From Thermoplasmatota archaeon (lineage in GTDB: Archaea > Thermoplasmatota > Penumbrarchaeia > Penumbrarchaeales > Penumbrarchaeaceae), in assembly GCA_025457865.1 (NCBI GenBank), contig JALOTP010000018.1:1-38141 (forward strand): DNA of 38,141 nucleotides, written 5' to 3'. The notes beneath the pieces are model-generated. The model did no database searches. It saw only the letters and a program-made list of their open reading frames with translations, and was not told the DNA's origin. Shown here piece by piece: positions 8,693-15,722 of this stretch (position 1 is the first letter of the stretch; each line of letters opens with the position of its first letter). A program made the position numbers and the translations under genes.

Positions 8693-9571
8693 TCACTGGG
8701 CTTCAGCGGGCTTCTTCCTGGGCCTTCCCCTGGGTTTGGGGGCGGCCTCTTTGGGGATTTCCGGGGCTTCCTCCGGCGCTTTCTCGGTCGCCGGTGCCTC
8801 GGGTGCCTCCGCGGGATGCTCGTGTTCATGACCGTGCTCGTGGTCATGTCCCTCATGGTCGTGATCGTGCTCCGATTCGTCCTTCCGGACGTATTCCTCG
8901 ATAAGTCTTACGACCTTGATCCCTAGATGGTTCCTAAGGTCGGAGATGAGCTTGAACTTCGCCATGGCCCAGGAGGTGTCGAGTTTCGCAATGTCCGGGA
9001 GGGTTATGTCAAGTTCAGAGTCTGACCTGAACTCCGTCCTGAACTCACCGGAGGAAGGATAGGCCCCTTCTAGAATGGCCTTGAGCTTACCCTCCTTTTC
9101 GGATATGACCTCAAGGACCTTGTACTTGTAGACTATGGTCCTTCCGGACCATCTGTTGTTGAAATCGACCCTGACCCTGCCGGCGAAGATCCTGTTTATG
9201 GTCCCGACCCTGTTATTGATCCTTATCTCCATGCCCTCTGAGGGGTACCTGTCCCCCTTCCGGAACTCGGGGAGGGACATGATCTTGTTGAGCGGGAAGA
9301 CCTCTATCTGTTTGGGGTCCCTCTCACCGAAGGCCTCTGCTGGCAGGACCTCAACGGTCATCTCCTTGCCGACCTCGGCCTCCATAAGGGACCTGTCGAG
9401 CCCCTTAACCAATGCGCCTGAGCCGATCACTACAGAGATAGGCCCGTACTTGGCCCTCTCATTGAACGCATCATGCTTCTTGGCAGTCTCTTCGCTGGTC
9501 GTATCGACCAGTATCTCGGTGTCCTTTACGAACGCATCGAAATCGAGCTTAATGAAATCGGATCCCATCAT
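8693..9571 (-). CDS. Long archaeal FKBP-type peptidyl-prolyl isomerase with His-rich metal-binding tail
   Basis: The 292-residue product opens with the FKBP fold: FIKLDFDAFVKDTEILVDTT, then PISVVIGSGALVKGLDRSL and MTVEVLPAEAFGERDP, the SlyD-like catalytic core with an inserted flap. Residues about 100-225 form the extra C-terminal domain of the long archaeal FKBPs. A His/Asp/Glu-rich run at about 228-250 (HDHDHEGHDHEHGHEHEH) is followed by an Ala/Pro/Glu-rich linker and a basic end with RGRPRKK, which looks like an AT-hook. It catalyses prolyl cis-trans isomerisation and acts as a chaperone in the family; the His run suggests nickel, zinc or copper binding as in SlyD. Start: GGTGA four bases before the ATG at 9571; the adjacent ATG at 9568 is equally possible. 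Confidence 0.9.
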   Translation of the reverse strand: MMGSDFIKLDFDAFVKDTEILVDTTSEETAKKHDAFNERAKYGPISVVIGSGALVKGLDRSLMEAEVGKEMTVEVLPAEAFGERDPKQIEVFPLNKIMSLPEFRKGDRYPSEGMEIRINNRVGTINRIFAGRVRVDFNNRWSGRTIVYKYKVLEVISEKEGKLKAILEGAYPSSGEFRTEFRSDSELDITLPDIAKLDTSWAMAKFKLISDLRNHLGIKVVRLIEEYVRKDESEHDHDHEGHDHEHGHEHEHPAEAPEAPATEKAPEEAPEIPKEAAPKPRGRPRKKPAEAQ

Positions 9572-9626
9572 GCTATCACCGGCATGGACCTTTTTGAACG
9601 GTCAGGCCCGCTGATAAAGGAGGTCG

Positions 9627-9636
9627 GATTTATAGT
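9627..9636 (-). promoter_or_regulatory. TATA box for the FKBP gene
   Basis: The minus strand reads ACTATAAATC, predicting a transcript start near 9606 and a leader of about 35 bases. It sits in the 92-bp gap behind the protease gene, so the FKBP has its own promoter. Confidence 0.55.
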
Positions 9637-9663
9637 TTATCCGGACCTTATCGCTTGGAACGT

Positions 9664-11703
9664 TCACTCTATGATGATCGTTGTTCCGTAAGGGGGTCGT
9701 CCGGCCATCCTGAGCGAGATCCCTATTCTGGTCGGCCTATGGTCCTCTGGTAGGTCAACCTTCATGCGGAACAGGGCAACAGGTGTTATTGTATCCAATG
9801 ACCAATTGATCGTTCCCATGACAGCATCCTCGTTCGGAGAGAGGAATACCCATCCAGCATCGAACGGTGGCTCCCAGGACCCGTTGACCGGTCCGCCAAT
9901 GAAGCCGATTTGTGTCGCTGCGCTCTCACCTGGTATGGGACCCATTCGGACCTCGGTCGGGTCTCTAGGTCCCTCGAGGAGGGTGATCGTACCAGAGAGC
10001 TCGTGGACCGTTCCGTTCATTTCAACGGGGGAAAGGTCCATGTCCAGACCGCTCCTTGCCAGAATGAACTCCTTCGCCGCATGCACTTCCCCACCTGATA
10101 CGACCTTGACCTCGACCTTGATGGATGACCCAAGGGAAACTTCCCTTGAGCAGCCAGCCACCAATGGTAGAGATGTAGCATCCTTACCTTCGGCCTTGAG
10201 CCTGGAACTGCCCATCAAGAGGATATGGAACCCCTTGTGGCTCACCGAGGAATGGGATAGGCCGACGAACGGGGAGAAGGCCCTTTGGTCCCAATCGAAC
10301 TCACCTTTGGTCAGGCTTTCGGTCGCCCTTGACCCGTTCAACCAGAGCTCGACCCTCACGTTCCTATCCATCTGCCCCCCGTTAAGAACGTCGATCTCAA
10401 AGAGGTTCGGATGTTCAGGTGATACGAACTGGTAAAGCTCCAGATCATCCATCGATATATCGACGGCATCATGTGTGTAGGTCTCGATGGGGACAGGATG
10501 GAAGGTCAGGGCCATTATGATGACGGACACTCCCGCCACCATCAGGTGCCTCGGTCTGAGGCGGGTCACATCGTCCAGAGGCGGCGGATGCCTTCCGCCC
10601 ATGAAGAGTATGAGGACCGCAAAGAGGAGGTATGTGCCGAAGCCCGTTATGAGCCCCAGGACTATCATGACGGCGATGGTGGCATAGGAGAGGTACTTTG
10701 CCTTGTCCCCCAGCACCCCTCTCGCTATATGCCCTCCGTCCAGCTGCCCCACGGGGAACAGATTGAGCGCTGTGACGAAGAGCCCGATCCAACCAGCAAG
10801 GGCAGTGGGGAATAGCATCGAGTCTCCGCTGCCGCCCGTCAGCGAGGAGAGCGCATTGAAGAGAAGGGGCGGATTGATCATCAGGTATGTCTCCCCCTCC
10901 ACCATGGCGCTCTCGGTGGGGAACACCCCCGTGAGGACGAGTCCCAGCAGGGTCACGGGTACCGCAACGATGAACCCAGCTATCGGGCCGGCAGCCCCTA
11001 TATCGACCAGGGCCTTCCTGTTCGAGATGGGGTCCTTCATGGAGATGAGGGCCCCGAAGGTGCCGAATGGAGAGATGAAGGGCGGGACCGGTATGAAGTA
11101 TGGCAGTGTGGCATCTATGCCATACCTCCGTGATGTGAAGTAATGTCCCAGTTCGTGGGTGCCCAGTATCAGGAGCAGCGGGAAGGCGAAGGTCAACGCA
11201 CCCAGCAGGACATCGAGGGGCGAAAGGAGGACGGTTATGAGGTCCGAAGCGGACATGGCCTCATGGGTCCTTGACATCCAGATTATGGCCCCGGCCCAGA
11301 CGGTGGTGAATATGGTGAGGACCAGCATGACCAGGTTCACGGTCACCTTCCCCTTCTTCCTGGGCGGGAGGGGAAAGACCGCAATGACGGTCTCCTTGCC
11401 ATTGTCAACGAGCTTGGGGAACATCCTGACCTTCTTGAGGGCGGTCCTTACGGATTCGAACCTCTTACCCTCGTCCTTCGGGTCCAAAATGACCTTGACA
11501 TAGACCCCTGCACCGTCGTGCATAGAGCCAAGGACCTGGAAGTGCTTCGAAAGGAGAGCGACCACCTCGTGAGCTGCCTTTGCCTTCTCGCCCTCGGTGG
11601 AGATGCTCTCGGATGGCCGTTGGCCCAAAAAGGAGAAGAACCTGGGCATGGGGCTCGGTCCCGTGAATGCATCCGCAGGCCCCCTCTCTTCTTCTTTCGT
11701 CAT
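9664..11703 (-). CDS. M50-family (site-2-type) intramembrane metalloprotease with C-terminal ectodomain
   Basis: Using the ATG at 11703 the product has 679 residues; a longer frame runs upstream, but it lies inside the preceding gene. The N-terminal ~120 residues are soluble and precede a first membrane helix (VTVNLVMLVLTIFTTVWAG). The zinc motif HELGH lies at residues 183-187, and the second motif NLFPVGQLDGGH supplies the third ligand, Asp322. Several more membrane helices follow to about residue 420. The last ~250 residues form a predicted beta-rich, non-membrane domain. Family members cut membrane-embedded substrates such as anti-sigma factors or precursor proteins; the archaeal substrate is unknown. 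The start codon overlaps the stop of the upstream DUF5591-like gene as ATGA, implying translational coupling. Confidence 0.88.
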   Translation of the reverse strand: MTKEEERGPADAFTGPSPMPRFFSFLGQRPSESISTEGEKAKAAHEVVALLSKHFQVLGSMHDGAGVYVKVILDPKDEGKRFESVRTALKKVRMFPKLVDNGKETVIAVFPLPPRKKGKVTVNLVMLVLTIFTTVWAGAIIWMSRTHEAMSASDLITVLLSPLDVLLGALTFAFPLLLILGTHELGHYFTSRRYGIDATLPYFIPVPPFISPFGTFGALISMKDPISNRKALVDIGAAGPIAGFIVAVPVTLLGLVLTGVFPTESAMVEGETYLMINPPLLFNALSSLTGGSGDSMLFPTALAGWIGLFVTALNLFPVGQLDGGHIARGVLGDKAKYLSYATIAVMIVLGLITGFGTYLLFAVLILFMGGRHPPPLDDVTRLRPRHLMVAGVSVIIMALTFHPVPIETYTHDAVDISMDDLELYQFVSPEHPNLFEIDVLNGGQMDRNVRVELWLNGSRATESLTKGEFDWDQRAFSPFVGLSHSSVSHKGFHILLMGSSRLKAEGKDATSLPLVAGCSREVSLGSSIKVEVKVVSGGEVHAAKEFILARSGLDMDLSPVEMNGTVHELSGTITLLEGPRDPTEVRMGPIPGESAATQIGFIGGPVNGSWEPPFDAGWVFLSPNEDAVMGTINWSLDTITPVALFRMKVDLPEDHRPTRIGISLRMAGRPPYGTTIIIE

Positions 11704-12419
11704 CTCTTCTTGCCCCTCTCCGGTTCGGTGATGCTCCTTAGAAGTTCCTTGACATGCGAATAGGAGTCCGCAAGCGACTTCCTGCTGGGGTGGGTCCAAA
11801 CAGGCAGCGGGTTCCGGTCGAGCGAAACTTCCAGCATCCTCTGATGGACCGAGGGTGCCTGGAATACGGCGTGCCACGAACCGAAGACCTTGTGGCTCCT
11901 CTCCATGAACTCAGCGAGGATGCCCCCTGAGAGTTCTATGACCCTCCTGAAATCCTCTGGGTTCCAGGAAAGCCCCCTTCTCTTGACCATGTACGACTGC
12001 AGACCTGATGAATCGTACATGGGCATACGGTCGTACCACTCCTCTGGAACGACACCCAGGACGGGAGAGAGGGTGAAGATCGCAACCTTATCCTCCAGGC
12101 CCGTGCTCTTCAGGGCAGTGTAGAGGTTCCTGTAGATCAGGGCATTCGTCTTGCCCCTGGTCCACGGCTTTCTCTCGGCATCCGGGAACAAGAGCGCTAT
12201 CTCCTTCTCCTTGGGAACATAGTGCTTGAGCCTGGCATGGAAGTCCTTTATGATCAGGTTGCTTTCCATGGCAGAGAGGACCTCCGAGGGGGTCATGAAG
12301 ATGAGGGAGTTGTCCAATGCCGGGACCTTCTCCCTGATCGCATCGGAGAACATCTTCCTCCTGGTATCTTCAGTGCGCTTCTGCGCCGAATCATAGCTGT
12401 CCTCCCAGGGTTGGGCCAT
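11700..12419 (-). CDS. DUF5591-like protein (related to a module of archaeal tRNA-guanine transglycosylase/ArcS proteins)
   Basis: The 239-residue protein has a central segment ALLFPDAERKPWTRGKT followed by ALIYRNLYTAL, then IFTLSPVLGVVPEEWYDRMP. This matches the S/D-A-x-RKPW and LSPxLGxVPEE signatures I associate with the DUF5591 domain in archaeosine-forming enzymes, where it lies beside the catalytic and PUA domains. Here the domain seems to stand largely alone: the TGT barrel and PUA domain are absent. The C-terminal ~90 residues are helical and charged. Its stop overlaps the protease start by four bases. A role in RNA modification would be guesswork; the pairing with an intramembrane protease is unexplained. 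The annotation rests on motif resemblance. Confidence 0.55.
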   Translation of the reverse strand: MAQPWEDSYDSAQKRTEDTRRKMFSDAIREKVPALDNSLIFMTPSEVLSAMESNLIIKDFHARLKHYVPKEKEIALLFPDAERKPWTRGKTNALIYRNLYTALKSTGLEDKVAIFTLSPVLGVVPEEWYDRMPMYDSSGLQSYMVKRRGLSWNPEDFRRVIELSGGILAEFMERSHKVFGSWHAVFQAPSVHQRMLEVSLDRNPLPVWTHPSRKSLADSYSHVKELLRSITEPERGKKR

Positions 12420-12437
12420 GACCTTGGTATGGAGAGG

Positions 12438-12447
12438 CCATAAATCA
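12438..12447 (-). promoter_or_regulatory. TATA box for the DUF5591-like/M50 operon, leaderless
   Basis: The minus strand reads TGATTTATGG, centred about 25 bp before the ATG at 12419. This places transcription at the start codon, and no Shine-Dalgarno motif is present, so the first cistron is probably leaderless while the second is coupled. Confidence 0.5.
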
Positions 12448-12512
12448 ACTTTAGGGTTGACAGCTCATGGATGGTCCAGTTCCCATCATTGTCCGGAAGT
12501 AATGAAACAAAC

Positions 12513-12521
12513 GTTATATAG
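12513..12521 (+). promoter_or_regulatory. TATA box for the three-helix membrane protein gene
   Basis: GTTATATAG predicts a transcript start near 12543, ten bases before the ATG at 12553. This excludes the longer in-frame extension that begins at 12418. Confidence 0.55.
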
Positions 12522-12552
12522 GCAGGTACATCCTCGTCATATCGGTCCCCAT

Positions 12553-13224
12553 ATGCCCAATGAAAGGACGGTCATCGACCTTGGCTCCCAGGACCTCGAC
12601 ATTGACTTCCTGAATGCTTTCAGACGGAAGCTTGGAGAGCTCGCTCACCCTGCAGGCGGGTCCGGTCGGGAGGAGCTCATCATGTTCACGGCCGGGGGGA
12701 GGCCTTATCAGTTCAAGGACCTGGACGAACTCTCATCTTCCATGGGGGCTCTCCCCCAGGACGTGGGTTATTTCTATTATACCTTGATCTCAGGTGGCCT
12801 AAGGGCCTCCCTGTACCTCGATCCTGACAGGCCTGCTAAGCTCGTACTTGAGGGGGCCAAGGAGGAGATGGCGAGGCTTGGGGGTGAACTTAGGAAGGCA
12901 TTCCCCCCGTCCGGACCCAGGGATGTCCTGCACGGTAGGTTAGGTCCTTTCATCGTATGGGGGTCCGTTCTGGCAGTGGCCATGGTATTCCTTGCTGCAG
13001 TGGTCCTGGCAACGGGTGAGGCCAGGCCGCTCTTGGTCACATGGGTCATTTTCATCTCAGGTATGGTGGGAGTCTATCTGTCCATAGCAAGGTCCAGGGC
13101 CTTCGCCATGGCAAGCACCATGTCACTGGGGAAGAAGAGGAGGCCCTATCTGGAGCTGGTTCTGCACTTCATAACGGTAGCTTTGGGCATAATATCCGTC
13201 ATAATCGTTGCCATGCTGCTCTGA
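12553..13224 (+). CDS. Hypothetical protein with soluble N-terminus and three C-terminal membrane helices
   Basis: I chose the ATG at 12553 (223 residues) because the promoter lies immediately upstream of it. Residues 1-115 are a soluble, mixed alpha/beta segment that includes LIMFTAGGRPYQFKDLDEL and GYFYYTLISGGLRASLYLDP. Membrane helices follow at roughly 128-150, 155-172 and 197-221, separated by a short basic loop (GKKRRP). I do not recognise the family. It is transcribed divergently from the DUF5591-like/M50 pair and converges on the zinc-ribbon gene, 13 bp away. Confidence 0.65.
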   Translation: MPNERTVIDLGSQDLDIDFLNAFRRKLGELAHPAGGSGREELIMFTAGGRPYQFKDLDELSSSMGALPQDVGYFYYTLISGGLRASLYLDPDRPAKLVLEGAKEEMARLGGELRKAFPPSGPRDVLHGRLGPFIVWGSVLAVAMVFLAAVVLATGEARPLLVTWVIFISGMVGVYLSIARSRAFAMASTMSLGKKRRPYLELVLHFITVALGIISVIIVAMLL

Positions 13225-13237
13225 GAAATGGCATGGA

Positions 13238-13840
13238 TCAGCCTACAAGTGTCCAGACGGCCGAAGCGAGCTCGTTCTCATGAACGCCGACAGCGCTTTG
13301 CCTAAGGCTTAGGAGGAATTTTGAGAGGTCCGACCTGAAGAATGCCGTGATGAGGACATCGTCGAGTCTGCCGGATGATGTGAGGGCGTTCTCCCTTGAT
13401 ATGCGCTTCATCATGGAGAGGCACAGGACCTCCCCCAGGACCAGCGCGAGTGTCAGTGCTTTGATGTCAAGGGCCGGACCTTCGTCAGGGGTCCCGGAAA
13501 AAATGACGGAGGCACCTACCAGAATGAGGCTTCCGCGGAGGAGCTCCTTAGATGGAGGGTCCTTGATGGAAAGAGTCATTCCGTGTATGTTCGATAGGAG
13601 CTTCCAACCCTCATCCCTCGGCATCCTGGATGCCAGCGAAACGAGCCCAGATGCGGCCTCGTTACCTTCCTTGGAGATGAGGTCCGAAATGTATGTAGGG
13701 ACTATCTGCGGGCCCAGGGAACCCAGGTCGAGCGCCTCGCTGCAGCTTGAGCAGACAGGGACCCCGCAGAACGATGATATCCTCCCCTTTTCCGGGGCCG
13801 AACCGCAGGCGCCGCATTTTGTACCAGGGAACAGTGACAT
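13238..13840 (-). CDS. Zinc-ribbon protein of unknown function
   Basis: The start chosen is the ATG at 13840, which has GAGGTGG three bases upstream; a longer frame reaches 13936 and would overlap the preceding dehydrogenase gene. The 200-residue product begins with a four-cysteine zinc ribbon, CGACGS near residue 9 and CGVPVCSSC near residue 25. The rest is helical, with a hydrophobic segment near residues 97-113 and another near 125-147 that could be membrane helices. The pattern of a short zinc ribbon followed by a helical or membrane region is common among archaeal proteins of unknown function. It lies 79 bp behind the alcohol dehydrogenase gene on the same strand and may share its transcript. 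Confidence 0.65.
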   Translation of the reverse strand: MSLFPGTKCGACGSAPEKGRISSFCGVPVCSSCSEALDLGSLGPQIVPTYISDLISKEGNEAASGLVSLASRMPRDEGWKLLSNIHGMTLSIKDPPSKELLRGSLILVGASVIFSGTPDEGPALDIKALTLALVLGEVLCLSMMKRISRENALTSSGRLDDVLITAFFRSDLSKFLLSLRQSAVGVHENELASAVWTLVG

Positions 13841-13919
13841 GGTCCACCTCATTTCATGATATGCCCTCTGATTGATATCATTTGGGGCTATGGGCGCTAT
13901 GTCGGTCGAAAACGGTCTA

Positions 13920-15023
13920 TCAAAGGGAGCTCTCAAGGATGATCAGTACGTCCTCCCTGTCCAGCGGGATGCAGCTGTTGGATAGGAATCCTTTCATCTC
14001 CGTCGATAGGACCCGTTCGGACCCTCCTTTGAACCCCGTAGCAGAAATGGAACTAGGTGCTCCGAGCCTGTGCATGAGGGCGGAGAGGTCATCCTTGAAC
14101 GAACCAGGGCTGGACCCGAAGGCCTCGGCTATCTCATCAAGTCCTTTGGCACCCTTCTCCCTTAGCCTGTCGAAGGTCGCCCCCAGCGTCAGGGCGCAAG
14201 CTGTCCCATGTGGCAGACCGGTATCAAGGGTTATCGGATATGATATTGCATGGCAGACGCTGGTCCCGACCTGTGAGAAGCTCATCCCCGCCATGATACC
14301 TGCAAGGCTCATCCCCTCCCTGTGCGGCCTTGATGATGGTTCGTTCCATGCCCCTTCAAGGTGCTTTCTGACCAGCTGTACCGACCTCATGGAGAAGGAA
14401 CGCGTGATAGGGTCCGACGACCTTGACCAGAAGCTCTCAAAGGCGTGAGCGAGGATGTCCAATCCGGTCGCCGTGGTCTGGTCCAGGGGAAGGTCCAAGG
14501 TCAATGAGGGGTCTATCAATGCAGCCTTGGGGTAGATAGCGGGATGCCTGACGCTCAATTTACTGGAGAGCTCAGGAACCGTTACTACAGCGTACGGTGT
14601 GATCTCCGATGAGGTTCCAGGGGTGGTTGGCACGCAGAATACCGGGTAGCCCGGGCCCTCTGGCAGCCTCTTACCTGTGAGGTAGTCCCTCGCCGACCCT
14701 CCGTACCCGGCCATCAAGGCCATCATCTTAGCGGCGTCCATCACAGAGCCCCCGCCCATGGCAAGAACAAATTTTGCCGTGGATGCTCTTAACGAAGCTG
14801 CCCCCCCCTCTACTGTCCGTTCGGTGGGGTTGGGTTCCACACCCTTGAACACATGGAGCTTTCCCCTTACGGCGCTTTTGGCCATACCCTCCAGTCCCAA
14901 GCGGTCGGACGACAGGCCCCCTAGCACAAGGAAGCAGTCCCCCTCGGGCAGATAGCTTCCAAGCTCCTCAGTGAGCTGCCAACCGTATGTCACAGGCGTC
15001 TTCCATTCCATCGTCTTGAACAA
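13920..15023 (-). CDS. Iron-containing (group III) alcohol dehydrogenase family protein
   Basis: The 367-residue length is typical for the family. The dinucleotide-binding part has VEPNPTERTVEGG and MGGGSVMDAAK, followed by CVPTTPGTSSE. The metal-binding region has TGLDILAHAFES (Asp and first His), SVCHAISYPI and GLPHGTAC, so all four expected metal ligands (Asp, His, His, His) are present. The reaction is NAD(P)-dependent interconversion of an alcohol and an aldehyde or ketone in the cytoplasm; the substrate cannot be read from sequence. The start is TTG at 15023, supported by GGAGG eight bases upstream; the first ATG, at 15011, is too far from that site. The zinc-ribbon gene follows on the same strand. 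Confidence 0.9.
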   Translation of the reverse strand: MFKTMEWKTPVTYGWQLTEELGSYLPEGDCFLVLGGLSSDRLGLEGMAKSAVRGKLHVFKGVEPNPTERTVEGGAASLRASTAKFVLAMGGGSVMDAAKMMALMAGYGGSARDYLTGKRLPEGPGYPVFCVPTTPGTSSEITPYAVVTVPELSSKLSVRHPAIYPKAALIDPSLTLDLPLDQTTATGLDILAHAFESFWSRSSDPITRSFSMRSVQLVRKHLEGAWNEPSSRPHREGMSLAGIMAGMSFSQVGTSVCHAISYPITLDTGLPHGTACALTLGATFDRLREKGAKGLDEIAEAFGSSPGSFKDDLSALMHRLGAPSSISATGFKGGSERVLSTEMKGFLSNSCIPLDREDVLIILESSL

Positions 15024-15056
15024 GGAGGTGGCCTCCGATGAGGTCCAGTGAATGGT

Positions 15057-15074
15057 ACTTTATTTGGTTTATCC
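15057..15074 (-). promoter_or_regulatory. Promoter region of the alcohol dehydrogenase gene
   Basis: Two overlapping AT-rich elements on the minus strand, GGATAAACC and CAAATAAAGT, could act as the TATA box. The upstream one gives a leader long enough to include the GGAGG site used by the TTG start. Confidence 0.4.
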
Positions 15075-15140
15075 TTTGAACATGGACCTTAGTTCATCAT
15101 TCCGGGTAAGAATAATGGACAATAATATCTATGACATTTG

Positions 15141-15150
15141 TCTTTAATGG
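15141..15150 (+). promoter_or_regulatory. TATA box for the membrane-anchored HhH protein gene
   Basis: TCTTTAATGG is centred about 25 bp before the ATG at 15170, consistent with a leaderless mRNA. A weak AGGTG eight bases before the ATG leaves a leadered alternative from the AATAATATC element at 15121. Confidence 0.4.
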
Positions 15151-15169
15151 GACCTAAGGTGCTACTAGA

Positions 15170-15628
15170 ATGAAACCCTATCACGTCCTGGGACTTGCGG
15201 CCCTGTCCTTCGTGATAGGGGCTATCGTAGGTCTTCGCTTTGGTATGGCAGGGCTCGTTGGGGCATCCGTGTTCTCCTTCGCCATCATGTTCGCGATAAC
15301 ATATTCCATAGAGGTCAAAAAGGCCAAGAGGAAACAGGAGGTCCTCCCTGAGGTCAGGACCGGTCCGAGCGAAGGGGATGTCGTGGGATACGGACCCGAG
15401 CTTTCCAGTACAAGGAGCGATGAGGAAGTGCTGGGAGAGTCCCATACGGTCCAGACCTATATGAGGGAGTTCAACATACCCAGGGATAAGGCTCAGAGCA
15501 TCTACGATGCCGGGTACAGGAGGTTGGGCGACCTCTCGGAGGCCATCCCCGAGGACCTCATGATGGTCAAGGGTATAAACCCGACCCTGGCCAGGAAGAT
15601 CATCTCCACCGTCCGGGGCAGGATGTGA
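15170..15628 (+). CDS. Membrane-anchored helix-hairpin-helix (HhH) protein
   Basis: The 152-residue protein starts with two membrane helices (VLGLAALSFVIGAIVGLRF and AGLVGASVFSFAIMFAITY), then a basic/acidic linker of about 45 residues. The C-terminal ~50 residues form an HhH unit: FNIPRDKAQSIYDAGYRRLG, then LMMVKGINPTLARKII. HhH motifs normally bind the DNA backbone without sequence specificity or mediate protein contacts in repair and replication proteins. Tethering one to the membrane suggests either chromosome-membrane contact or a non-DNA role; both are inferences. The gene is divergent from the alcohol dehydrogenase and followed by the subtilase on the same strand. Confidence 0.75.
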   Translation: MKPYHVLGLAALSFVIGAIVGLRFGMAGLVGASVFSFAIMFAITYSIEVKKAKRKQEVLPEVRTGPSEGDVVGYGPELSSTRSDEEVLGESHTVQTYMREFNIPRDKAQSIYDAGYRRLGDLSEAIPEDLMMVKGINPTLARKIISTVRGRM

Positions 15629-15667
15629 ACTTAAGGAAATGGCCGGACCCTAACTATGTCACCGATA

Positions 15668-15676
15668 GATTTATTG
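15668..15676 (+). promoter_or_regulatory. TATA box for the subtilase gene
   Basis: GATTTATTG predicts a transcript start near 15698, leaving about 25 bases of leader that contain the GGTGA site in front of the ATG at 15723. Confidence 0.5.
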
Positions 15677-15722
15677 ACCAAACCCTCTTAGGCCCATAGC
15701 GCACGGTCGTACGGTGAACCTC

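Noticed and set aside
11704-11877. N-terminal extension of the M50 protease
   Set aside because: It lies inside the DUF5591-like gene in another frame; the ATGA overlap gives a natural start at 11703.
12418-12552. N-terminal extension of the three-helix membrane protein
   Set aside because: It covers the divergent promoter and overlaps the opposite gene; the TATA box at 12513 places transcription after it.
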